NCBI GenBank assembly: GCA_029212275.1
Contig: JARGOI010000059.1
Location: 1 to 10,197, forward strand
Length of the DNA: 10,197 nucleotides
Reading direction: 5' to 3'
Origin: Thalassolituus sp.
Lineage (GTDB): Bacteria; Pseudomonadota; Gammaproteobacteria; Pseudomonadales; Oceanobacteraceae
Shown: positions 1-5,561 of the stretch, one piece after another
How positions within the stretch are numbered: position 1 is the stretch's first letter
Layout: each line of letters opens with the position of its first letter
The notes under the pieces: model-generated
The model's input: the letters and a program-made list of their open reading frames with translations, nothing else
Told to the model about the DNA's origin: nothing
The model's database searches: none
Translations under genes and position numbers: made by a program

Positions 1-56
1 ATGCGACGCAAGGCGACGAGTACTTCGTCATAACGATGTTGGGTCACAGCGGACAT
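1..56 (-). CDS. ectR: Partial N-terminus of a MarR-family regulator, probably EctR
   Basis: Only the first 18 codons lie in the window, and the gene runs off the left edge. Read on the minus strand from the ATG at 56-54 they give MSAVTQHRYDEVLVALRR. The YDEVLVALRR stretch resembles the opening helix of EctR-type MarR regulators as I remember them, and the position, divergent from ectA, is where ectR lies in several halophiles and methylotrophs. EctR represses the ectoine operon in Methylomicrobium alcaliphilum. The start is uncertain: a TAGG directly abuts the ATG, which is too close for a good ribosome site. The same TAGG sits nine bases before an in-frame GTG at 47-45, so translation may begin there. 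The DNA-binding domain is not visible, so the family call rests on a short match plus context. Confidence 0.65.
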   Translation of the reverse strand, partial: MSAVTQHRYDEVLVALRR

Positions 57-134
57 CCTAAGTGATTTTGGCGTTAAGGCCGCTATTTTACCCCGACTTT
101 GACGAATAGAGTACGATGTATTTTGATCTCTCAT

Positions 135-152
135 TATTTAGTTCTCTATTGA
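135..152. promoter_or_regulatory. Second EctR-box-like site, nearer the regulator gene
   Basis: TATTTAGT-TC-TCTATTGA. The left half is identical to the left half-site of the EctR1 box I recall from M. alcaliphilum (TATTTAGT-GT-ACTATATA). The right half matches at 5 of 8 positions. It lies about 80 bases upstream of the divergent regulator gene, so autoregulation is a natural reading. A further near half-site (TAGTTAGT) begins 33 bases away at 168. Confidence 0.35.
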
Positions 153-284
153 TGTGTATGAAGTTAATAGTTAGTCATTGTCCATAAAACTGCGTTAATA
201 ATCAAAAATAATTACAAAATTACTCTTGAAAACTGCAAGTTACGGTTAAAATTGAGCTGTTTTACCCAAGAAAGATAAAAAATA

Positions 285-302
285 TGTTTAGTGTTGTATA
301 TA
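285..302. promoter_or_regulatory. EctR-box-like operator in the ectA promoter
   Basis: TGTTTAGT-GT-TGTATATA matches the recalled M. alcaliphilum EctR1 pseudopalindrome (8+2+8) at 15 of 18 positions, including the GT spacer. It overlaps the putative -35 hexamer of the ectA promoter, so a bound repressor would block RNA polymerase. In the methanotroph the box covers the -10 region instead. The match is by eye and the consensus is from memory. Confidence 0.55.
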
Positions 303-321
303 TTATTTTCGCCGCTATAAT
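294..321 (+). promoter_or_regulatory. Putative ectA promoter
   Basis: A perfect -10 hexamer TATAAT lies at 316-321, preceded by GC so that it reads GCTATAAT. A C before the -10 is favourable for both sigma70 and sigmaS. The best-spaced -35 is weak: TTGTAT at 294-299 with a 16-base spacer. A weak -35 overlapped by an operator fits an inducible osmotic-stress promoter. Transcription would begin near 328, leaving a leader of about 90 bases. A weaker alternative is TTTACC (261-266) with TATGTT (283-288). Confidence 0.45.
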
Positions 322-354
322 ACATCGTGTTCTAAACAATTGTGCAGGGACGTA

Positions 355-375
355 ATGACCGACGCCTATATATAG
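355..375 (+). other. Possible leader mini-ORF before ectA
   Basis: ATG at 355 opens a six-codon frame, MTDAYI, ending in TAG at 373-375. An AGGGA at 346-350 lies four bases ahead of the ATG, a better ribosome site than the one in front of the first ectA ATG. It would fall inside the predicted ectA leader. Such short frames occur by chance, so this is only a candidate. Confidence 0.2.
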
Positions 376-417
376 CAGCGAAAGAGCCAAGTCAGTACGC
401 GATCTCTGAAATAGGAA

Positions 418-975
418 ATGACTCTAGTAAAGGAATCTTCTGTGGCTCAACTTAGTCCAGAAATCAGCTCAACAACAAAGCAATCAGCCTCTGCTGCTGA
501 TCTGCTTACACTTCGTCATCCGACAGCGGAAGACGGAGCCAGCATTCATGCATTGATAGATGAATGTAAACCTCTCGATACCAACTCTATGTACTGCAAC
601 TTATTACAGGCATCGCATTTTTGTGACACCGCAATACTTGCAGAGAAAGAAGGACAGATTGTTGGTTTCATCTCGGGTTATCGCATCCCTAACCAGCCAA
701 AGACATTGTTTGTTTGGCAGGTGGCCGTGAGCTCAAAAGCGCGTGGCTTAGGTTTAGCCAGTCGCATGTTGACTACACTGATCGAACAACAGAATGGTGA
801 AGTTAACCATTTGCACACCAGTATTACCGCTGGCAACGATGCGTCTTGGAACACGTTCCGCCGTTTAGCTAAAACGCTGAATGCTCCGCTCAATGAGTCG
901 GTGCTGTTCGATAAAGCGAAGCACTTTGACGGACATCACGACAGCGAAATGCTGGTTGAAATCGGACCGTTCTAA
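418..975 (+). CDS. ectA: L-2,4-diaminobutyrate N-gamma-acetyltransferase (EctA)
   Basis: EctA transfers acetyl from acetyl-CoA to L-2,4-diaminobutyrate, giving N-gamma-acetyl-diaminobutyrate, the second ectoine-specific step, in the cytoplasm. The product from the ATG is 185 residues, the usual length, and is a single GNAT domain. LDTNS (53-57) and WQVAV (100-104) are family signatures. KARGLGLA (107-114) is the acetyl-CoA pyrophosphate loop, and WNTFRRLA (144-151) and the closing IGPF are typical of EctA. The first 28 residues are Ser/Thr-rich and not conserved. The start is open: AGGAA abuts the ATG at 418 with no spacer, whereas AAAGGAA (429-435) lies seven bases before an in-frame GTG at 442. 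The GTG start would give 177 residues and is supported by the ribosome site. The gene is first in the ectABC cluster, behind an EctR-type operator. Confidence 0.95.
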   Translation: MTLVKESSVAQLSPEISSTTKQSASAADLLTLRHPTAEDGASIHALIDECKPLDTNSMYCNLLQASHFCDTAILAEKEGQIVGFISGYRIPNQPKTLFVWQVAVSSKARGLGLASRMLTTLIEQQNGEVNHLHTSITAGNDASWNTFRRLAKTLNAPLNESVLFDKAKHFDGHHDSEMLVEIGPF

Positions 976-1026
976 GATCAGTAATCAATTTAATTCAATA
1001 CCAAAGACGTCCTAGCAAATTACATC

Positions 1027-1069
1027 GCGGCGATAAGACCGCTAAGCATGAGTGTTACACACAGATGCT
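1027..1069 (+). other. Two consecutive hairpins in the ectA-ectB spacer
   Basis: The first hairpin is GCGG (1027-1030) with CCGC (1039-1042) around an eight-base loop. The second pairs AGCAT (1045-1049) with ATGCT (1065-1069) and, across a 2x2 internal loop, GTGT (1052-1055) with ACAC (1059-1062) around a three-base loop. No T-run follows, so they do not look like a terminator. They could set mRNA stability between ectA and ectB in this unusually long (150-base) spacer. Folding is by eye only. Confidence 0.3.
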
Positions 1070-1125
1070 AAAAACGAATGTAATAAAAGACGCGAACAAC
1101 ACAATCAAATTTACAGGAGAACATC

Positions 1126-2391
1126 ATGGGTATTTATAAAGATATTGAGTCAAACGTACGTGGTTATTGTCGTTCATTTCCAGTGACCTTCGCTGCGGCA
1201 CGAAATGCAACTCTGACAGACACCGAAGGCAAAGAGTACATCGATTTCCTAGGCGGTGCGGGCACGCTTAACTATGGTCACAACAATCCAAAATTTAAAC
1301 AAGCGCTGATCGAGTACATCGAAAATGATGGTATGACGCACGGCCTTGATATGCACACAGAAGCCAAGGGTGCTTTTTTAGAAACCTTCCGCGATTTAAT
1401 CTTAGAGCCACGTAACATGAACTACAAAGTTCAGTTTACTGGCCCAACAGGCACCAACGCCGTAGAAGCAGCCCTTAAGATTGCCCGCATGAACACTGGT
1501 CGTGACACCATCGTGTCATTCACCAACGGTTTTCATGGTGTGACCCAAGGCGCAGCCTCGGTGACGGCCAACAGCTACTATAAAAAAGCAATTGGCATTC
1601 CCTCTGCAGGCGTCCACTTTATGCCTTTCGATGGCTACCTTGGCGACTTCGACACACTGAAGTACTTTGAAAAAGTGCTCGAAGATAAATCGTCTGGCTT
1701 AGGTCACCCTGCCGCCGTTATTGTTGAATGCATTCAAGGTGAAGGCGGATTGAACGCTGCCTCTAAAGAATGGATGCAAGGCCTTCAAGAGTTATGTAAG
1801 CGTTATGACATGCTATTGATTGTTGATGACATTCAAGCCGGTTGTGGTCGTAGTGGTAAGTTCTTTAGCTTTGAAGAGTTTGGTATTGAGCCGGACGTGA
1901 TTACCTTATCAAAATCATTGAGCGGTTATGGCCTGCCCATGGCGGTCGTACTGTTGAAAGAAGAACTTGATACTTGGAAGCCCGGTGAACACAACGGTAC
2001 CTTCCGTGGTAACAATCACGCCTTCGTAACCTCACGTCGCGCCTTAGAGACCTACTGGGCTGATGATGCATTTTCAGAAAGTGTGCAACACAAAGCGCAC
2101 ATCATTCGACGTCGCCTGAAAGAGATTCAAGCTGAAAACGGCGGCAAGATGAAACACAAAGGCCGCGGCATTATGCAGGGTCTGGAATTTGCTAATGGTG
2201 ACATCGCTGGCAAGATTACCGAACTTGCATTTACTAAAGGCCTCGTAATCGAAACCAGTGGCTCTGACAGCCAAGTGGTTAAAATTTTAGCCCCATTAAC
2301 TATCGAAGAAAGCACCTTGAATGCTGGCCTCGATATTCTTGAGAAGTGTGTTGCGGAAGTCATGAGCGAACAAATTTCAAAAGCATCTTAA
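1126..2391 (+). CDS. ectB: L-2,4-diaminobutyrate:2-oxoglutarate aminotransferase (EctB)
   Basis: EctB is a PLP-dependent class III (fold type I) aminotransferase that moves an amino group from glutamate to L-aspartate-beta-semialdehyde, the first committed ectoine step. The 421-residue length is normal. GPTGTNAVEAA (106-116) is the phosphate-binding region. IQGEGG (203-208) is characteristic, and VDDIQAGCGRSG (233-244) carries the Asp (234) that pairs with the PLP ring nitrogen. LSKSLSGYGLP (261-271) carries the Schiff-base lysine, K263. GTFRGNN (291-297) also belongs to the active site. The start is well supported by AGGAG at 1115-1119, six bases before the ATG. ectB is separated from ectA by 150 bases with possible RNA hairpins, and only 15 bases from ectC. 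No anomalies are seen. Confidence 0.97.
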   Translation: MGIYKDIESNVRGYCRSFPVTFAAARNATLTDTEGKEYIDFLGGAGTLNYGHNNPKFKQALIEYIENDGMTHGLDMHTEAKGAFLETFRDLILEPRNMNYKVQFTGPTGTNAVEAALKIARMNTGRDTIVSFTNGFHGVTQGAASVTANSYYKKAIGIPSAGVHFMPFDGYLGDFDTLKYFEKVLEDKSSGLGHPAAVIVECIQGEGGLNAASKEWMQGLQELCKRYDMLLIVDDIQAGCGRSGKFFSFEEFGIEPDVITLSKSLSGYGLPMAVVLLKEELDTWKPGEHNGTFRGNNHAFVTSRRALETYWADDAFSESVQHKAHIIRRRLKEIQAENGGKMKHKGRGIMQGLEFANGDIAGKITELAFTKGLVIETSGSDSQVVKILAPLTIEESTLNAGLDILEKCVAEVMSEQISKAS

Positions 2392-2406
2392 GGGGAGACA
2401 AATTTT

Positions 2407-2793
2407 ATGATCGTTAGAACATTAGAAGAATGCCAAAACAGTGAACGTGCCGTTAACGGTGGCAACTGGGAAAGCGTTCGCATGTTATTAAAAGAAGACA
2501 AAATGGGCTTCTCTTTTCACATCACCACTATTTTTGCCAACACCGAAACGCCCATCTGGTATCAAAACCATTTAGAGTCAGTTTATTGTATTTCGGGCGA
2601 AGGTGAAGTTGAAACGTGCAACGATGGAAAAGTTTATCCAATCAAACCCGGTACTCTTTATATCCTAGACAAACACGATAAACATCTGTTGCGTGCTAGC
2701 AAAGATATGCAAATGGCTTGTGTCTTCAATCCGCCGTTAAACGGCAAAGAAGTGCACGATGAAAACGGTGTTTATGCGTTAAGTGACGATTAA
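2407..2793 (+). CDS. ectC: L-ectoine synthase (EctC)
   Basis: EctC is a small metal-dependent cupin that cyclises N-gamma-acetyl-diaminobutyrate to ectoine with loss of water. The 128-residue length is exactly typical. The iron ligands known from Paenibacillus lautus EctC are conserved in place: E57, Y85 and H93. The substrate-pocket residues I recall from that structure also line up: W21, T40, Y52, H55, C105, F107 and E115. The protein should therefore be active. Translation is well supported by AAGGGGAG at 2390-2397, nine bases ahead of the ATG. This site overlaps the ectB stop codon, which suggests that ectB and ectC are translated in step from one mRNA. A probable terminator follows about 60 bases after the stop. 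Confidence 0.98.
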   Translation: MIVRTLEECQNSERAVNGGNWESVRMLLKEDKMGFSFHITTIFANTETPIWYQNHLESVYCISGEGEVETCNDGKVYPIKPGTLYILDKHDKHLLRASKDMQMACVFNPPLNGKEVHDENGVYALSDD

Positions 2794-2856
2794 TTTTTCG
2801 TATTTGCGACGTGTGCAACTATTTAATAGCTTTTTGTTACTAGGTTCTTGCTATTA

Positions 2857-2910
2857 GTCTTTTGCTCCATTTAAGCAATTCGCTTTTCCGGAGCAAAGAC
2901 AAATTTTTTT
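2857..2910 (+). terminator. Probable Rho-independent terminator or attenuator after ectC
   Basis: GTCTTTTGCTCC (2857-2868) pairs with GGAGCAAAGAC (2890-2900), eleven base pairs with one bulged T. The 21-base loop can form an inner hairpin, AAGC/GCTT. Seven Ts follow at 2904-2910, after three As. The three-base offset and large loop may make it partial, so that some ectABC transcripts read through into ask. Confidence 0.6.
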
Positions 2911-2953
2911 ATCGCCAAGTCGCAATACTTAACATATCCAGCACTTTTAGTTT

Positions 2954-2983
2954 TTGAGCGTTTATTTAAATTGAGCTTTTAAA
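2954..2983 (+). promoter_or_regulatory. Weak candidate promoter for ask
   Basis: TTGAGC (2954-2959) and TTTAAA (2978-2983), 18 bases apart, each match the sigma70 consensus at 4 of 6 positions. A promoter is expected here because of the terminator after ectC and the 223-base gap. The AT-rich sequence offers many weak matches, so this choice is tentative. Confidence 0.25.
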
Positions 2984-3016
2984 CATAGAACACAACAAAA
3001 TTGTGAATATTATATT

Positions 3017-4507
3017 ATGTCTACAACAACATTAGAAAAATCTTCAAATATTGAAAAAATTCATAGTGTCGAAAAAATTGGCGGCACATCTATGACTCGC
3101 TACCAAGACGTTCTAGAAAATATTTGGATGCGTAAGCAAATTCCTCATGGACAAGAAAATAAAACACTATACCAACGTATTTTTGTAGTTTCAGCCTATG
3201 CTGGAATGACCAACGGTTTATTGGAACATAAAAAAACTGGTGAATCTGGTGTCTATAAATTGTTTGCTGAAATGGATGAAAAACATTCTTGGCAGCAAAA
3301 GCTTTATGACGTGCAAGCGTCAATGTTATCGGTAAATGCCGAAATGTTTGCAGACCAACCACTGGCTCGCAAACGCGCCGATCAGTTCATTATTGGTCGT
3401 ATCAATGACGTCAGCCAATGTTTAGACAATCTAGAAACCGTGTGTAATTTTGGTCACTTCCATCTTGATGACCACCTACACCGCGTACGCGAAATGGTCA
3501 GCGCATTGGGCGAAGCGCACAGTGCTTACAACTCGGTTCAGTTGTTGCAACTAAATGACGTCAACGCTTGTTTTGTCGATTTGACCAACTGGCGTTCAGA
3601 CACACAGCACAGTCTCGAAGATCACATTAGCCATGCGTTTGCCGACGTCGATTTGGCAACGCAAATGCCGATCGTCACTGGCTACACTCAATGTCGAGAA
3701 GGTTTAATGAAAACCTACGACCGTGGTTATAGTGAAATGACCTTCAGTAAGGTGGCTACCGTTACAGGCGCACGTGAAGCGATTATTCACAAAGAATATC
3801 ACTTAAGCACCGCTGATCCAGAAATGGTAGGGGCAGAAAATGTGCACCCAATTGGCTTAACCAACTACGACGTTGCCGATCAGTTAGCCAACTTAGGGAT
3901 GGAAGCCATTCACCCCAAAGCGGCGGCTGGTCTACGAAAGCGTAATATTATTTTACGTGTGAAAAATACCTTCGAACCGGAACACAGTGGTACCGAAATC
4001 CGTAGCGATTACAGCAGCGCGACACCTAAAGTTGAAATTATTGCCGGAACGCGCAATGTTTGGGCACTGGAAATGTTTGATCAAGACATGGTCGGCGATG
4101 CTGCCTATGGTCAACGAATGAACGACCTAGTGCTTGAATCTGGCGTGCGCGTATTAACTAAAGACTATAATGCCAACACCGTGACCTTTTATTTAAAGGG
4201 TAATAAGCGTCGTATTAATTGGTTGATGGATCGTTTGCAATCAGCCTATACCGGTGCCGATATTCGTGTTGAAAAACTGGCCATCGTTTGTGCCATTGGT
4301 AGTGACATGAAGGTTCCTGGATTACTGCAATCTGCGGTCTCAGCATTGTCAGAAAAAAATATTAATATCTTATCGGTACACCAAGCCATGCGTCAGGTAG
4401 ATATGATGTTTATTGTCTCTGATCAAGACTACGCCGCATCGGTGAAAGCATTGCATGGTGCATTAATTGAGCGTAATGATGATTGGCAGCGAGCCGAAAC
4501 TGCATGA
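3017..4507 (+). CDS. ask: Ectoine-associated aspartokinase (Ask_Ect)
   Basis: This enzyme phosphorylates L-aspartate with ATP, supplying the precursor of aspartate semialdehyde for EctB. The 496-residue protein matches the Ask_Ect branch rather than housekeeping LysC. KIGGTSM (20-26) replaces the usual KFGGTS and VVSAYAGMT (57-65) follows. EHKKTGESGVY (70-80) is characteristic of the branch, and RGYSEMTFSKVA (236-247) and STADPEMVG (264-272) form the nucleotide and aspartate site. IHPKAA (298-303) precedes two C-terminal ACT domains (about 348-395 and 420-485). Ask_Ect enzymes are reported to be less sensitive to Lys/Thr feedback. No Shine-Dalgarno sequence precedes the ATG, and the leader is A/T-rich and unstructured, yet no other start codon lies ahead of KIGGTSM. 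The first twenty residues contain a small repeat (NIEKI, SVEKI). The gene is separated from ectC by a terminator and its stop overlaps the next gene by ATGA. Confidence 0.93.
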   Translation: MSTTTLEKSSNIEKIHSVEKIGGTSMTRYQDVLENIWMRKQIPHGQENKTLYQRIFVVSAYAGMTNGLLEHKKTGESGVYKLFAEMDEKHSWQQKLYDVQASMLSVNAEMFADQPLARKRADQFIIGRINDVSQCLDNLETVCNFGHFHLDDHLHRVREMVSALGEAHSAYNSVQLLQLNDVNACFVDLTNWRSDTQHSLEDHISHAFADVDLATQMPIVTGYTQCREGLMKTYDRGYSEMTFSKVATVTGAREAIIHKEYHLSTADPEMVGAENVHPIGLTNYDVADQLANLGMEAIHPKAAAGLRKRNIILRVKNTFEPEHSGTEIRSDYSSATPKVEIIAGTRNVWALEMFDQDMVGDAAYGQRMNDLVLESGVRVLTKDYNANTVTFYLKGNKRRINWLMDRLQSAYTGADIRVEKLAIVCAIGSDMKVPGLLQSAVSALSEKNINILSVHQAMRQVDMMFIVSDQDYAASVKALHGALIERNDDWQRAETA

Positions 4508-5538
4508 TAAAAACGTGCTTACACATGCTTGCTTCACTGTTGTTTTTTGTGGGCGCTCTGGCGTTTTTGCCAGAGCGCGTCAATGCTGAGGTAGTTAGTG
4601 CCGAGGTAGTTAGTGCCGATATTGTTAATAACGAGCCGGCTACTAATCCAGCGAATAGCAACACAACAAACAACACCAATCCTAATACAAATAATCAACA
4701 GATGAGCGGAGACCAAACCGCTCAAGCCACGATCGATTCATTGAGAGCGCCGTTATACAGCGCCTTTACTGAGCGCTATTTACTAGACGAGGTAAAAAAT
4801 CTACGCCAACAATTGGCAGATTCTCGTGTGGAATTTACCCAAGCGTTGACCGATAGAGAATTGAGCGTTGCCGACAGAGCATTAACTTATGCCACCGATA
4901 CAGTGACGTATTTCTTTTATCTTATTGCCGGTGCATCAACACTGTTTGTGTTGGTGGGCTGGAATTCGCTACGAGAAATTAAAGAGCGCGCCAGCAAACT
5001 TGCTAACGAAGAAGTGAAGCGTATTACCGACTCTTACGAAATGCGCTTGGAAAAACTCGAACACGAGTTAAATAGCAAATCGAGACACATTGCGGCAGCG
5101 CAAGAAAAAATCGAACAGACTAACGAAATACATTCGTTATGGTTGAAAGCTTCGCAAGAGCCTAGCCCGCAAAATAAAATTGCGGTTTACGATCAAATCT
5201 TAGATCTTCGCCCCGACGATATCGAAGCACTTACCTACAAAGCAGATGCTGCGTTAGCCATGGGGCAAGCACAATGGGCCACCAGCTTGGCCAATCGTGC
5301 GTTAACCATTGATCCTGATAGCAGTCACGCCCTTTACCAACGTGCCTGTGCGTTCGCGGAAACCGGATACAACGAAGAAGCCTTACGTGATTTAGCGTCA
5401 GCCATCCTTCATTCGGAAGCGCTGCGAGAACAAGCCGCTATGGATAATAGCTTTGTAAACTTGCAAGACAATGATGAATTTAAACAAATGACACAGTTGC
5501 CAACGGTTGATGCAGAAAGTAGATCATTGATTGTGTAA
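4504..5538 (+). CDS. Uncharacterised membrane-anchored TPR protein coupled to ask
   Basis: I do not recognise a named family. From the ATG at 4504 the product is 344 residues. Residues 1-28 look like a signal peptide (hydrophobic 8-22, cleavage near VNA-E). Residues 29-70 are a repeat plus an Asn/Thr-rich linker, expected in the periplasm. A helix at about 92-126 precedes one membrane segment (about 133-153), followed by Arg/Lys-rich residues, which places the C-terminus in the cytoplasm. Residues 155-210 are a predicted coiled coil. About three TPR-like repeats follow (about 208-306), with a LQDNDEFKQM tail typical of TPR ends. A TTG at 4483 could extend the frame, but the ATG at 4504 overlaps the ask TGA as ATGA and gives the cleaner signal peptide. 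No strong ribosome site is seen, so translation is probably coupled to ask. A role in osmotic sensing or ectoine control is speculation from context. Confidence 0.85.
   Translation: MIKTCLHMLASLLFFVGALAFLPERVNAEVVSAEVVSADIVNNEPATNPANSNTTNNTNPNTNNQQMSGDQTAQATIDSLRAPLYSAFTERYLLDEVKNLRQQLADSRVEFTQALTDRELSVADRALTYATDTVTYFFYLIAGASTLFVLVGWNSLREIKERASKLANEEVKRITDSYEMRLEKLEHELNSKSRHIAAAQEKIEQTNEIHSLWLKASQEPSPQNKIAVYDQILDLRPDDIEALTYKADAALAMGQAQWATSLANRALTIDPDSSHALYQRACAFAETGYNEEALRDLASAILHSEALREQAAMDNSFVNLQDNDEFKQMTQLPTVDAESRSLIV
4588..4617 (+). repeat. Exact 15-bp tandem duplication in the TPR gene
   Basis: Two identical copies of GAGGTAGTTAGTGCC lie head to tail, encoding EVVSA twice, followed by a diverged third copy (DIVNN). 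It sits just after the predicted signal-peptide cleavage site. Being in frame, slippage would change the linker length by five residues without breaking the gene. Confidence 0.9.
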
Positions 5539-5561
5539 TTGCTGACGAAGTTTCATCTCAA

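Larger units (their letters stand above)
57..417. other. Divergent ectR-ectA control region
   Basis: This 361-base AT-rich stretch holds no convincing protein gene. It contains a sigma70-like promoter for ectA, two EctR-box-like palindromes (135-152 and 285-302), one further single half-site (TAGTTAGT, 168-175), and a leader with a six-codon open frame before ectA. On the minus strand a TAAAAT at about 91-96 could be a -10 element for the regulator gene, but I see no good -35 partner. Confidence 0.6.

Noticed and set aside
3004..3016. TATTAT at 3008-3013 as a -10 element giving a leaderless ask mRNA
   Set aside because: The start point would fall at or just past the ATG, and no -35 sits at the right distance.
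4483..4503. Upstream TTG start for the TPR protein
   Set aside because: It would place extra polar residues ahead of the signal peptide; the ATG at 4504 overlaps the ask stop as ATGA and is the simpler start.
4592..4614. TAGTTAGT words like the EctR half-site, inside the TPR gene
   Set aside because: They are part of the coding tandem repeat, lack a matching right half-site and are far from any promoter.
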